The notes: generated by a model from the letters alone, not told the origin. A stretch of DNA of 64,000 bases from Pseudomonas fluorescens (GCF_900215245.1 NZ_LT907842.1:3782001-3846000), one strand, 5' to 3'; counted from the first letter of the stretch, positions 44,711 to 54,797 are shown. Translations and numbers: made by a program.

Positions 44711-45630
44711 ACTTTCTCAACCTCCGGACGGCCCAGAATGCCGGTCGGACGGAACAACAGCACCAGAACCAACAGGCCAAACGCCACAACGTCCTTGTAC
44801 TGGTCGCCGAAGATATCGGCGCCAAAGGCTTCGGCCACACCCAGCACCAGCCCGCCGAGCATGGCGCCCGGAATACTGCCGATGCCACCCAGGACCGCCG
44901 CGGTAAAGGCCTTGAGGCCTACCAGGAAACCGGCGTTGGGGTTGATCACGCCGTACTGCATGCTCAGCAGTACCGCCGCAACGGCTGCCAGAGCGGCACC
45001 GATCACGAAGGTCAGGGCGATGATGTTGTTGGTGTTGATGCCCAGCAGGTTGGCCATCTTGATGTCTTCGGCACAGGCCCGGCAGGCGCGCCCCAGACGG
45101 GAGCGGGAGATGAACAGGGTCAGGCCCAGCATGGCCACCAGGGTGACGACGAAGACCAGGATCTGCATGTAGGAAATCAATACTTCTTCCGCACCGCCCG
45201 GGCCGAAGGAGAAGCTCCCCGGGATCAGGTTGGGGATGGATTTATCCTTGGAGTCCTGGGACAGCAATACGGTGTTTTGCAGGAAAATCGACATGCCGAT
45301 GGCGGAAATCAGCGGAATCAAACGGTTGCTGCCACGCAAGGGACGGTAGGCAACCCGCTCGATACTGTAGCCATAGGCACTGGTCACGACGATCGACGCA
45401 AGGAACGCGGCGGTCATCAACAGCGGCAGGGAGTGGATACCCATCATGGCCAGCCCGGCAAGGGCGATGAAGGCCACGTAGGAACCAATCATGTACACCT
45501 CGCCATGGGCGAAGTTGATCATTCCAATGATGCCGTAAACCATTGTGTAGCCAATGGCTATCAAGGCATAGGTGCTGCCAATGGTCAGGCCATTAACCAG
45601 CTGTTGGAAAAAATGATAGATCTCAGGCAT
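44707..45630 (-). CDS. livH: Branched-chain amino acid ABC transporter permease BraD/LivH
   Basis: 307-residue permease. It has the LivH start [38 protein letters not shown] and the contact loop [19 protein letters not shown]. It follows the binding-protein gene after a 228-bp gap with a hairpin, so its expression is probably lower than that of braC. Confidence 0.96.
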   Translation of the reverse strand: MPEIYHFFQQLVNGLTIGSTYALIAIGYTMVYGIIGMINFAHGEVYMIGSYVAFIALAGLAMMGIHSLPLLMTAAFLASIVVTSAYGYSIERVAYRPLRGSNRLIPLISAIGMSIFLQNTVLLSQDSKDKSIPNLIPGSFSFGPGGAEEVLISYMQILVFVVTLVAMLGLTLFISRSRLGRACRACAEDIKMANLLGINTNNIIALTFVIGAALAAVAAVLLSMQYGVINPNAGFLVGLKAFTAAVLGGIGSIPGAMLGGLVLGVAEAFGADIFGDQYKDVVAFGLLVLVLLFRPTGILGRPEVEKV

Positions 45631-45811
45631 TACAGCGCTCCTAAAAACCCGATACGCATTTCACTGGTGGAGTCATGTTCCGGCCCTGCGCTGTGTTCTG
45701 TGAGCACATTTGCGCAAAGCGTTTGCCAGCGAACCGCTGGTGACGGTTTTAAGATTTTCAGGTGAGCCAGCGCCCGGATCGCGGGTGTCAGGCCCATAAA
45801 CCTCGTAAAAC

Positions 45812-45838
45812 AAAGCCCACTGCTTGCACAGTGGGCTT
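45812..45838 (-). terminator. Hairpin between braC and livH
   Basis: AAGCCCACTG pairs with CAGTGGGCTT around CTTGCA, 20 bp after the braC stop; on the minus strand TGTTTT follows. It probably terminates part of the transcripts and keeps the binding protein in excess. Confidence 0.85.
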
Positions 45839-45858
45839 GTTGACCAGTAACGCCTGGC

Positions 45859-46986
45859 TTACTGAGGGGAAACTTCGGTTTTTGGTTTACCGAAGTGCCA
45901 TTCGTAGACCACGAACTTGAAGTCCTTCAGGTCGCCCTTGGCGTCGAAGCTCAGCTCGCCGGTTGGGGTCTTGAAGGTGCCTGCGTGGATGGCGGCAGCG
46001 ACTTTGGCGGTGTCTTCGCTTTTCGCGGCAGTGATACCGCCGGCGATCACTTCAACAGCCGAGTAGGCCGGGAACACGAAAGGACCGGTTGGGTCCTGCT
46101 TGTTCTTGGCGAACTCTTCAACAATGGCTTTGTTGGCCGGGTCGGTGTCGAAGGATTTCGGCAGGGTCACCAGCAGGCCTTCAGAAGCGCCTTGGGCGAT
46201 TTGCGAGATGGAGTCGTTGCCGACACCTTCTGGGCCCATGAACTTGGCGTTCAGGCCTTTTTCCTTGGACTGGCGCAGGATCAGGCCCAGCTCTGGGTGG
46301 TAGCCGCCGTAGTAGACGAAGTCCACGTTGGCTTGCTTGAGCTTCTGGATGATCGAGGAGAAGTCTTTGTCGCCAGCGTTCAGGCCTTCGAAGACCGCGA
46401 CTTTCACGCCTTTCTTCTCGAGGGTCTGTTTAACGGCGGTGGCGATGCCTTCACCGTATTGCTGTTTGTCGTGCAGTACGGCAACGATCTTCGGCTTCAC
46501 GTGGTCGGCAATGTAGTTGCCGGCCGCTGGGCCTTGTGCGCTGTCCAGGCCGATGGTGCGGAAGATCAGCTTGTAGCCACGTGCGGTGATTTCCGGGCTG
46601 GTGGCCGCCGGGGTAATCATGATGACGCCTTCGTCTTCATAGATGTCGGACGCTGGCTGAGTGGAGCTGGAGCAGAGGTGACCGACTACGAACTTGACGC
46701 CGTCGTTGACCACTTTGTTGGCCACGGCCACGGCTTGTTTCGGATCGCACGCATCATCGTATTCAACCGCGACGAGCTGCTTGCCGTCGACGCCGCCTTT
46801 GGCGTTGATGTCGGCGATGGCCTGCTTGGCACCCATGAATTGCATGTCGCCGTATTGCGTCACAGGACCTGTCTTAGGCCCGGCGATGCCGATCTTGATG
46901 GTGTCGGCTGCGAACGAATGGCCAGCAACCCCAGCCAGGACCATAGCGGCAAACAGTTTGGAAATCTGCTTAGTAGCCTTATTCAT
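45859..46986 (-). CDS. braC: Branched-chain amino acid-binding protein BraC/LivJ
   Basis: 375 residues with a signal peptide (MNKATKQISKLFAAMVLAGVAGHSFA). The mature part begins ADTIKIGIAGPKTGPVTQYGD, has the pair of cysteines of the family (C116 region LCSSSTQPAS and YDDACDPKQA) and the typical FRTIGLDSAQGPAA and EGVGNDSISQIA segments. It binds leucine, isoleucine, valine and often alanine in the periplasm. First gene of the operon; its leader contains a perfect palindrome. Confidence 0.96.
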   Translation of the reverse strand: MNKATKQISKLFAAMVLAGVAGHSFAADTIKIGIAGPKTGPVTQYGDMQFMGAKQAIADINAKGGVDGKQLVAVEYDDACDPKQAVAVANKVVNDGVKFVVGHLCSSSTQPASDIYEDEGVIMITPAATSPEITARGYKLIFRTIGLDSAQGPAAGNYIADHVKPKIVAVLHDKQQYGEGIATAVKQTLEKKGVKVAVFEGLNAGDKDFSSIIQKLKQANVDFVYYGGYHPELGLILRQSKEKGLNAKFMGPEGVGNDSISQIAQGASEGLLVTLPKSFDTDPANKAIVEEFAKNKQDPTGPFVFPAYSAVEVIAGGITAAKSEDTAKVAAAIHAGTFKTPTGELSFDAKGDLKDFKFVVYEWHFGKPKTEVSPQ

Positions 46987-47327
46987 AGTGCTCCACTCTT
47001 ACTGTTGTATTTTTTATAGTTCTAGCGGCCTTGTGAGCTGCAGAACCGGATCAGATATCTCGGATATCCCCCCGGCATTGCCCTGGCAACTGTACCGGTA
47101 CAGTGTAGAGCGCCGGTTGATCGCTTGAAAAGCTGGCTGCTGGGGGCAAAACCTGGGTGTGTCGCTTTAATGAAAGAAAAAGACAGAATTGCGGCGGGGT
47201 GATGCCAGAGTCTCGGGCAATCCTTGGCTTTTCTGACACTTTCTATCGATGCCTCATTTGCAACTGGGTTTTTCTGCCTGAGCCCGGACGTTATGATTGC
47301 GCCGTTTTTTACATCAGGTGAATTCCC
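46987..47327. other. Divergent promoter region of braC and the DUF2288 gene
   Basis: 341 bp without a gene. It should hold the leftward bra promoter and the rightward promoter of the DUF2288 gene. A perfect 16-bp palindrome is at 47089-47104, and the sequence ATATC occurs twice close by (47056-47070). Confidence 0.7.
47089..47104. promoter_or_regulatory. 16-bp perfect palindrome, candidate operator
   Basis: ACTGTACCGGTACAGT is fully self-complementary. It lies 103 bp before the braC start codon. Its length and symmetry suit a dimeric regulator. The regulator is not encoded in the window. Confidence 0.5.
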
Positions 47328-47630
47328 ATGACGCAAGAACCTAGCACCCTCTATGCCAAGCTGCTCGGCGAAACCGCCGAAATTTCCTGGAAGGAGCTTG
47401 AACCGTTCTTTGCCAAGGGTGCCCTATTGTGGGTCGACGCCAAGCTGGATTTGATCGAAGCGGCCGAGGGAATGGCCGAGGATAACCGTGGAAAAGTCGC
47501 TGCGTGGCTGGCTGCGGGGAGCCTTGGCGAAGTGTCTGCGACGCGGGCATTGGACCTGGTTGAGCGTGATCCCAGCCTGTGGGCGGTGGTGGTTTCGCCG
47601 TGGATTTTGATCCAGGAAAGGGCAGCGTAA
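47328..47630 (+). CDS. DUF2288 family protein
   Basis: 100 residues, acidic and helical, starting MTQEPSTLYAKLLGETAEISWKEL. The segments LEPFFAKGALLWVDAKLDLIEAA, KVAAWLAAGSLG and VVVSPWILIQE are the conserved blocks of this uncharacterised family. It is divergent from the bra operon, as in other pseudomonads. Function unknown. Confidence 0.9.
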   Translation: MTQEPSTLYAKLLGETAEISWKELEPFFAKGALLWVDAKLDLIEAAEGMAEDNRGKVAAWLAAGSLGEVSATRALDLVERDPSLWAVVVSPWILIQERAA

Positions 47631-47938
47631 GAATAGTCAGCACCAAAGTGGTGCGCTATTTTCGTCGGTGCAAGTGTGTAGCTGAGTAACCGCTGACGCC
47701 GTGATGGCATCTTGCCGTAGAGAAAGGTCACAGGTCAGGGTGACGTGCGCGTCACGGGAACAGTTTTGCGCGGGGTCGAAGGCTCGGGGAATTGTTTCTG
47801 GGTGTGGCCAAGATCAACGTATGGAGTGGCTGACTGGCCGCCTTTGCGCGCAATCCAGCGCCCACATTCAACGGCGTTCCTACACACGGAATGCGGTCAA
47901 TGTGGGTGCGGGCTTGCTCACGAAGGGCGCGACTCGGT
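47631..47938. other. Gene-free region with a solitary REP sequence
   Basis: 308 bp between two converging genes. A single REP unit (TGTGGGTGCGGGCTTGCTCACG, 47901-47922) is present, and a decayed opposite arm (GCGCCCACATT) at about 47859. No gene is seen. Confidence 0.65.
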
Positions 47939-50116
47939 CTAGGCAGTCTTGCCAGTATGGTTATTCAACGAAATAACTTTGGTCTTGCCAATCCGATGGC
48001 GATAAATCTCGCGCAGGTACTTGATCGCCTTCTTCACACAATCCCGTGACAAGCGAATATCGTTGATCGACACAAACTTCTCCTTGTCGTTGATCAACTC
48101 CCGGTACTTCTTCTCATACATCGGTTTGATCGCGTACCAGTTGGTATCGAGAATTTTCGCCGGGTTTTCGAACTCGTTGAGCAGCTCATCAATCCGGTCT
48201 TCATCGAAATCCTCATGGATGATGAAGTCCAGGATCGAATTATCCAACGTGTCATCAAACCGGTACGGGTTACGCGCAAAGCAACGCTTGATAAAGGCCA
48301 CGATCAACGTCAGGAAATCATCTGACAGGCACGGGCTCTTGGCGATCAGCGTGGTCAGCGACAAGTTGGCCGACGCCCCGATCACCAGCGCATACCGCTT
48401 GAGCGTGGTGTTGGGAAACAGGCTATTGAGGTGCGTCTTCAGCCGGTTCAGGTCCATGTAGGACAGCTTGTAGTCCTTGGGCAAGGACACAATCGACACC
48501 ACCGACGAGCAGTTCTTGAAGAAGTGCAGGTCATGCAGGGCGGCTGCGTCGTAGCCGGAATTCTTGTATTGCTCCAGTGACGCCTTGTAGCGTTTGGATT
48601 CGATCGGCAACAGGCTGATGCCTTCGATGGCCTGGGTCACTTTATTGAAGTGCGGCAGGTCGATGGAGCGGAAAAACAAGTCATCGATATTCAGCCGCTG
48701 TGGCTCTTTATCGAACACTTTGAACTTGTCATTCGACGGCGCCGGCGTTTCCGGTACCACGGACTCGGCATAGGCAATCGCTACCGGTCCCGCCAGGCTC
48801 ATAAACAGGTCGTTGGCATCCAGGCGGATGGTTTCGCCAATGTCGATACCGGCACGCCGGAAATAGTTCTGGTCGTAATCGGTCGTCACCGCCTGGGCGG
48901 TGAGGATGTTGAAGATCTGCTGGGAGATGTACTGGTTGGCGTGTTTTTCCATGGCATTGACGTCAATGTTCTGGATATTGCCGTCATCGCTCTCTTCGGC
49001 GTAACGCATGATGTCGTTGGAGATCAGCATCATTGCGTTCCATGGCCGGATACGTCCCTTCACACTGGCTTCGCTGCTGTCTTCATTGTCGAAGTTGTAA
49101 GAGAAGTCCCATTCTTCCGACAGGTATTTGCATAACAGCCGCCCAGCGTTGATGTGCAGGGCCTCGGACATTTCGCTGCGGTGGTCGGAGATGTTCGGCA
49201 GCACACAGATGCCACTGGTGAAGATCGGCTCGAAGACAAACGCGTGGCCACTCTTGCTGTCGTGCTCGTCGGCGGGTTTGGTGTCGAACGTCTTGTTCAT
49301 GTACGAGTGTTGCTGGGCCAGGCCAAACTCCGAGGCCATGCCCGACCCCGTACCGCCGCCGGCGCTGAAGATCGAGAAGTACAGACGCGACTGGTTGGCC
49401 TTGATGCCGCAGGAGTCGATCAGGTAGGAGTGAATCATCTTCCAGTCGGGGCTGGAAAAACGCTGGGTGTCTTTATTGAGGATGATCTTGGCCAGGTACT
49501 GGCCCAGGATCGGCGCGTTACCGGCGCCGCCGGCATGGACTTCCGAGAGGTCCATTATTTTCATCTTGCTGTAGTCGCGCAGGAAGCCGCTTTTTTCGCC
49601 CTTGCGCGAAAACCGGATGCGCCCGGCGATGTCCTTGTCCAGGTCACCCAGCATCACCAGCGGCTCCACCAGGAACACCGGTTTGGTGGCCTTGCCGCCG
49701 CCCAGGCGCAGGTTGTTTCGGATCCACTGGGCCGGGCTGTAGCCCTTGTCCTGCGACGTGTCTTGCGTGCTGAATTCGTTCAAGTAGAACTTGCGCGCGT
49801 TGTAGACCAACTCTGCCACGTCCAGCGCGATATTCGAACCGCAGCGGCCCAGGCCGATCAGGCACACCGAGGGAAATTCCTGCTCGTCGCGCGGGTCGCC
49901 GTCACCGTCTTGCTGGGGTGGGCGCGGGAACACCATGTCGCGCAGGCCGTCGAGGTTATCGAGGATGCGGTCGGTATTGGTTTCGGTGAAGTACAAGTAC
50001 TGCTGGGTGGCCAGCGGACGGGCGCTGCTCAATGACTTTGAACCTGAGGATTTTTCCGCAGGAGCTGTCGGCAACAGGTCGAGGATCTCGGTGGCAGAGT
50101 TATTTTTAGAGGTCAT
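47939..50116 (-). CDS. Tubulin/FtsZ-superfamily GTPase-like protein (large, orphan)
   Basis: 725 residues. Two tubulin-superfamily nucleotide motifs are clear: GLGRCGSN (88-95, like the FtsZ GGAGGN loop) and the tubulin signature SAGGGTGSGM (251-260). The regions around and after them (FEPIFTSGICVLPN, RIRPWNAMMLISNDIM) fit the Tubulin_2-like domain. The N-terminal 80 residues are low-complexity, and the last 300 residues are unlike FtsZ; they include VIGASANLSLTTLIAKS and charged helices. It resembles the FtsZ-like family that Makarova and Koonin linked to membrane remodelling. No partner gene is adjacent. It may form filaments, but this is unproven. Confidence 0.85.
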   Translation of the reverse strand: MTSKNNSATEILDLLPTAPAEKSSGSKSLSSARPLATQQYLYFTETNTDRILDNLDGLRDMVFPRPPQQDGDGDPRDEQEFPSVCLIGLGRCGSNIALDVAELVYNARKFYLNEFSTQDTSQDKGYSPAQWIRNNLRLGGGKATKPVFLVEPLVMLGDLDKDIAGRIRFSRKGEKSGFLRDYSKMKIMDLSEVHAGGAGNAPILGQYLAKIILNKDTQRFSSPDWKMIHSYLIDSCGIKANQSRLYFSIFSAGGGTGSGMASEFGLAQQHSYMNKTFDTKPADEHDSKSGHAFVFEPIFTSGICVLPNISDHRSEMSEALHINAGRLLCKYLSEEWDFSYNFDNEDSSEASVKGRIRPWNAMMLISNDIMRYAEESDDGNIQNIDVNAMEKHANQYISQQIFNILTAQAVTTDYDQNYFRRAGIDIGETIRLDANDLFMSLAGPVAIAYAESVVPETPAPSNDKFKVFDKEPQRLNIDDLFFRSIDLPHFNKVTQAIEGISLLPIESKRYKASLEQYKNSGYDAAALHDLHFFKNCSSVVSIVSLPKDYKLSYMDLNRLKTHLNSLFPNTTLKRYALVIGASANLSLTTLIAKSPCLSDDFLTLIVAFIKRCFARNPYRFDDTLDNSILDFIIHEDFDEDRIDELLNEFENPAKILDTNWYAIKPMYEKKYRELINDKEKFVSINDIRLSRDCVKKAIKYLREIYRHRIGKTKVISLNNHTGKTA

Positions 50117-50318
50117 TGGGCGCCATGTACCTGGACAGATGGCTTAAAAATCAAGGAGCCATCATTGAATGAGAGTTCGCGACTTTACAGTGCGTCTGAG
50201 TCCGGGACGGTCGGGTTTAACCCTGATTTTTCAAGGGGAATCGTGGCCGGACTCTGATGAATCGGCCGTTCGTCGGGGTTCTTTAGGCAAATGATGGCGA
50301 AATGCCAAAGAACCGGCG

Positions 50319-52583
50319 TCAGCGAATTGGCCTGACGGTCGCGGGTGGGCTGATACGGGCCGGGGTGGGGGCTTTCGGCGCAGGTGCCTCTTTGCTGCCT
50401 TCCACGCTGAAAGGGTAGAGCGGGTTGCGCATCTGGATGCCCTGGATCACGCCAACGATGTCGCAGAACGGCACCGCCGGGCTCAGCAGGTAGCCCTGAA
50501 TGAAGTCACCGCCATGTTTGAGCAGCAGCTCGAACTGTGCCTGGGTTTCCACGCCTTCGGTGACCACCTGTAAGTGCAGGGTGTGGGCCATGCCGATAAT
50601 CGCCTGGACGATCTCGATATCGGCGGTGGATTTGGGGATGTCCTGGATAAATGAACGGTCAATCTTCAACGTGTTGATCGGTAGGCGCTTGAGGTACGCC
50701 AGCGACGAGTAGCCGGTGCCAAAATCATCGATGGCGAGCGAAACCCCCAAGGCCCGAATTTGCCGCAACAGCGCCAGGGTGCTGCTGATATTGCCCATCA
50801 GCGCGTTTTCGGTAACTTCCAGTTCCAGGCGGTTGGCGGCAATCCCGGCGAAGCGCAGTGCGGCTTCTATTTCATCGGCCAACTCGTCACGGGTCAGGTT
50901 GAGGGCCGAGCAGTTCACGGCCATGGTCAGTTCGCTGTAGCCCCGGTCGGTCAGCAGGCTTAAATCATGGCAGGCCTGCCGCAACACCCAGTGGTCCAGC
51001 TCGGCGATCAACCCGTTGCTTTCGGCGATGTCGATAAACCGGTCCGGGGCCAGCAGCCCGTGTTGCGGATGTTGCCAGCGCACCAGGGCTTCCAGGCGGG
51101 TGACCTTGCCGAGTTTCATGTCGAAGATCGGTTGATAAAACAGCACCAACTCGTTGCGGCCACGCAGGGCTGCGCGCAATTCCTCTTCCAGTTGCAGCTC
51201 AAGGAAGGCACGGGTTTTAAGGTTGGAACTGAAGAAGTTGAGGTTGTTGCGCCCGGCGTCTTTGGACTGGTACAGCGCCAGGTCGGCGGTTTTCAGCAGC
51301 TCTTCGCAGGTCAGGCCGTCTTCGGGAAACAGGCTGATGCCGATGCTGGTGGTCATCACCATGCGCCGACCAGCCAGTTCGACCGGCTCTTTCATCTTCT
51401 GCATGATCCGCTGCGCCATGTGCCGCGCTTCATCGCGATGGTGAATATTGATCAAAATGCAGAATTCGTCCCCACCAAACCGCGCGACCACGTCGTCGTG
51501 GCTGCGTATCGAACCTTTGATATGCCCGGCCAATACCGTCAGCAACTGGTCGCCGGCGTCATGCCCCAGGCTGTCATTGATCCGCTTGAAGTGGTCGATA
51601 TCGAGGAATATCACCGCCATCATGCCGTTATTGGCCGTTTTTTCAGCGACTTTCTCAGCGAAGATCTGATTGAACCCTCGGCGGTTCAGCAGGCTGGTCA
51701 ACGCGTCATAATGGGCAACCTGTTGCAGTGATGCGCGGGCCTGGTCGAGTTCGCTGAGCAGGGCGTTGACCCGGCGCAGGTCGCGTTCCTTGTGCTGCAG
51801 CTTTTTGTCCGCCAGGGCCGCGCTGACGCCGCTGCCGATCACCAACAGGGTGATAACCGCCACAGACAGGCCCAGTTGAATAGGGTTGTTGTCCAGCGGC
51901 AGCGCGAGGTCGGCGCCGCTGGGCACCAGCATTTGCATAGCGGCCATGCCGGTGAAGTGCATGCTCAGGATGCCGGCGCCCAGCACCAGGCTCGCGGCGT
52001 ATTTGAGCAATTGATGGAAAACCCCGGCGCCGTTGCGCAGGTGGCTCGACAGCAGCAATGCCGCCAGGCTGGCGCCAATCGCGATAACCACCGACGCGAT
52101 GAACAGCCACGACTCGAAGTACACCTGGGCCTGGGAGCGCATGGCCGACATGCCCACATAGTGCATCAAGGCGATACCGAGGCCCATCCACACCGACGCC
52201 AGTAAATACTGATGGAACCGCAGGTGGGCATGACTGAGGGTTTGCATGGCAAACAACGAGGCAATCAGGGCGATCACCAGCGAGGCGAACGTCATGAGCA
52301 ATTCGTAATGAATGGCAATAGGCGCCTGGAAAGCCAGCATGCTGATGAAGTGAGTCGACCAGATACCGCCGGCGAGGCACCCAGCACCCAGCCAGCGCCA
52401 ATGGCGGCGGGCGGTAGGGTCTTCTACATGGCCGACACGTTCGGCCATGTCCAACGTACCAAACCCGGCCGCGCAAGCGACCAGGTAGGCCAGCAACACC
52501 AGAAAGGGGTTATGACTGCAATTGAGTAATAAGTGCCCATTCTCTGGAAGGTCGGTAAAAAAATACATACCTAGCCATTCCAT
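50319..52583 (-). CDS. MucR-type MHYT-GGDEF-EAL c-di-GMP enzyme
   Basis: About 754 residues from the ATG at 52583. The N-terminal part is a seven-helix MHYT sensor with the conserved histidine/methionine motifs STHFISM, LMHYVGMSAM and SMHFTGMAAM, thought to bind copper or sense O2, CO or NO. A GGDEF domain follows with the intact active site RFGGDEFC, then an EAL domain with LEALVRWQHP, AVNCSALNL and DDFGTGYSS. Both domains look catalytic. In P. aeruginosa the related MucR raises c-di-GMP for alginate synthesis. A proline-rich tail (EAPAPKAPTPARISPP) is variable. Confidence 0.93.
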   Translation of the reverse strand: MEWLGMYFFTDLPENGHLLLNCSHNPFLVLLAYLVACAAGFGTLDMAERVGHVEDPTARRHWRWLGAGCLAGGIWSTHFISMLAFQAPIAIHYELLMTFASLVIALIASLFAMQTLSHAHLRFHQYLLASVWMGLGIALMHYVGMSAMRSQAQVYFESWLFIASVVIAIGASLAALLLSSHLRNGAGVFHQLLKYAASLVLGAGILSMHFTGMAAMQMLVPSGADLALPLDNNPIQLGLSVAVITLLVIGSGVSAALADKKLQHKERDLRRVNALLSELDQARASLQQVAHYDALTSLLNRRGFNQIFAEKVAEKTANNGMMAVIFLDIDHFKRINDSLGHDAGDQLLTVLAGHIKGSIRSHDDVVARFGGDEFCILINIHHRDEARHMAQRIMQKMKEPVELAGRRMVMTTSIGISLFPEDGLTCEELLKTADLALYQSKDAGRNNLNFFSSNLKTRAFLELQLEEELRAALRGRNELVLFYQPIFDMKLGKVTRLEALVRWQHPQHGLLAPDRFIDIAESNGLIAELDHWVLRQACHDLSLLTDRGYSELTMAVNCSALNLTRDELADEIEAALRFAGIAANRLELEVTENALMGNISSTLALLRQIRALGVSLAIDDFGTGYSSLAYLKRLPINTLKIDRSFIQDIPKSTADIEIVQAIIGMAHTLHLQVVTEGVETQAQFELLLKHGGDFIQGYLLSPAVPFCDIVGVIQGIQMRNPLYPFSVEGSKEAPAPKAPTPARISPPATVRPIR

Positions 52584-52722
52584 AGCATGTCCCGTCAAAG
52601 TCCGTACGTCATTGCCTTGAGCAATGGCCTATGGACTCCAGTATAGAAGCCTCGCGGGATTTGCCAGGAATAATGGCACTTTGATTTCAATGATTTTGGC
52701 ATGCCGCTCATAGCGATTGATG

Positions 52723-53088
52723 CTAAGCGCTGATGGGCAGTTCCAGCTCAAAAGGGGCTTCCAATGGCGGCAGGCCGAATGCCGCGCGTGCGGTATCGCA
52801 ATCGACGTTCGGTACACCCTGGCTCCACGACGCGTCGAACTCACGGCAGGGGCTCGACCGTTGCTCATAGATCGTGCAGCGTGTGCCCTTGCCGACTTCC
52901 CCTTCAAGGCTGCAGCAACGCGCGGGTTTCTGGTCGGTTCCGATCATCGCTACGCGTGTGGGGTTGATCTGCACCACAAGGTCATCGGGCACCGTCCCCC
53001 CGGAGGAGGCGCACTCACCCCAGAAGAAAGACACGCGAAAGTGTGAACAGCAGGCACCGCAACTCAGACACGGACTGGCTTCGGACAT
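52723..53088 (-). CDS. YkgJ family cysteine cluster protein
   Basis: 121 residues when started at MSEASPCLSCGACC (53088); another ATG is three codons earlier. The cysteines form the zinc/iron-chelating pattern CLSCGACC, RCCSLEGE, RCTIYEQRSSPC and NVDCD. The family is common and of unknown role, possibly [Fe-S] or zinc binding. Monocistronic, divergent from the MFS gene. Confidence 0.88.
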   Translation of the reverse strand: MSEASPCLSCGACCSHFRVSFFWGECASSGGTVPDDLVVQINPTRVAMIGTDQKPARCCSLEGEVGKGTRCTIYEQRSSPCREFDASWSQGVPNVDCDTARAAFGLPPLEAPFELELPISA

Positions 53089-53351
53089 GGGCGTCATCGA
53101 TAAGAAAAGTAGGATGGGGTGTTTCGGAAGGCTCGCCATTCTAATCCTGCCATGGCCGTTGGGAAGGGGGGCGAGCACTTATATTTTCGTAGGAAAACCC
53201 TCGCAATTGCGGGTCAAGGTCCGGGTGAAATTACGCCCTATCAGCTTTACGAATCATTACAGACAACGGCCGTCTGCCTGACTATGTTGCAGATACCTGA
53301 GCAGGATGCATCGGGCATCGCTGCGCTCATAACAATAAAAGAGACGGACCC

Positions 53352-54698
53352 ATGCAGAACTCGACCCAAGCGGCGAATGCCTGGCGCATTCTGTTCCTGC
53401 TGTTCCTCGCCAACCTGTTCAATTTCTTCGACCGCACCATTCCCGCGATCATCATCGAGCCCATCCGCATGGAGTGGCACCTGAGCGACTTTCAGCTCGG
53501 GATCATCGGCACCGCTTTCACCATTGTCTATGCCATCGCCGGCCTGCCGCTGGGGCGCATGGCCGATACGGGCTCACGCAGCAAACTGATGGGCTGGGGC
53601 CTCTTCGCCTGGAGCGGGCTGACGGCGATCAACGGCATGGTCGGCAGTTTCTGGACCTTCCTGCTGGTGCGCATGGGCATCGGCATTGGCGAAGCCAGCT
53701 ATGCGCCGGCGGCCAACTCGCTGATTGGCGACCTGTTTCCCGCTCACCGGCGCGCGCGGGCCATGGGCATTTTCATGCTGGGCCTGCCGTTGGGGCTGCT
53801 GCTGGCATTCTTCACCATCGGCGCGATGGTCAAGGCGTTCGACAGCTGGCGCGCGCCGTTCTTTATCGCCGCCGTGCCGGGAATGATCCTCGCGGTGTTC
53901 ATGTTCTATATCAAAGAGCCCAAGCGCGGCGCCGCAGAAACCGTGCAGGTTTCCCAGGAACGCGTCGACCGTCCAATCCGCCGCGTGCTGGCGGTGCCGA
54001 CGTTCCTCTGGCTGGTGTTGGCCGGGCTGTGTTTCAACTTCGCCACCTATGCGTGCAACTCGTTCCTGGTGCCGATGTTGCAACGCTACTTCCTGATGCC
54101 GTTGCAGGACGCTGCGGTTGCCACCGGGGTAATCGTCGGCTTGACCGGCTTGGTGGGCCTGACGCTGGGCGGCTGGATTGCCGACAAGATCCATCAGCGC
54201 GTGGCCAATGGCCGACTGCTGTTCGCGGCGTGCAGCCTGATCATCTCCACGGTTACCACCGCCTGGGCCTTGCATGCGGGGCGCATCGAGATTGGTGTGT
54301 TTGTGGCGCTGTTCAGTGTGGGCTGGTTGTTCGCTTATAACTTCTACACCTGTGTGTACACGGCGATTCAGGATGTGGTCGAACCCCGCCTGCGGGCCAC
54401 GGCGATGGCGCTGTTTTTTGCCGGGTTGTATCTGCTCGGCGGAGGCATGGGGCCGGTTGTGGTGGGCGGGCTGTCGGATCACTTTGCCCATTCGGCGATG
54501 TATGCCGACGGAGCGGCACAGATGACTGAGGCTTATAAGGCCGTTGGCTTGCACGACGCCATGTACCTGATTCCGGTGGCGCTGTTTCTGACCATGCTGT
54601 TTCTGTTCCAGGCGTCGCGCAGTTTTGTGCGTGATGCCAAGCGGATGAAGGCGGGGCTGGGGGCGGTGGAGGTGCCGGCTGCTGCGGCTACGGCCTGA
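53352..54698 (+). CDS. MFS transporter, spinster-like
   Basis: 448 residues with twelve transmembrane helices. FNFFDRTIPAIIIEPI, GLPLGRMADTGSRSKLMGWGLF and VRMGIGIGEASYAPAANSLIGDLFP are the signatures of the spinster-type group that is common in proteobacteria. The substrate is unknown. Monocistronic, followed by a REPIN and a terminator. Confidence 0.92.
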   Translation: MQNSTQAANAWRILFLLFLANLFNFFDRTIPAIIIEPIRMEWHLSDFQLGIIGTAFTIVYAIAGLPLGRMADTGSRSKLMGWGLFAWSGLTAINGMVGSFWTFLLVRMGIGIGEASYAPAANSLIGDLFPAHRRARAMGIFMLGLPLGLLLAFFTIGAMVKAFDSWRAPFFIAAVPGMILAVFMFYIKEPKRGAAETVQVSQERVDRPIRRVLAVPTFLWLVLAGLCFNFATYACNSFLVPMLQRYFLMPLQDAAVATGVIVGLTGLVGLTLGGWIADKIHQRVANGRLLFAACSLIISTVTTAWALHAGRIEIGVFVALFSVGWLFAYNFYTCVYTAIQDVVEPRLRATAMALFFAGLYLLGGGMGPVVVGGLSDHFAHSAMYADGAAQMTEAYKAVGLHDAMYLIPVALFLTMLFLFQASRSFVRDAKRMKAGLGAVEVPAAAATA

Positions 54699-54712
54699 TG
54701 CCAAGGTGACCC

Positions 54713-54797
54713 TTTCGCGAGCAGGCCCGCTCCCACCTTTGACCGAGTTGCCAGCTCGATCACCGAATCATGTGGGAGCGGGCTTGCTCGCGAAGAG
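54713..54797. repeat. REPIN, opposite orientation
   Basis: TTCGCGAGCAGGCCCGCTCCCAC first and GTGGGAGCGGGCTTGCTCGCGAA second; here the arms have the order reversed relative to the units at 8576, 11237 and 30458, so the REP heads face inward. It lies between the converging MFS gene and rapA. Confidence 0.88.
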
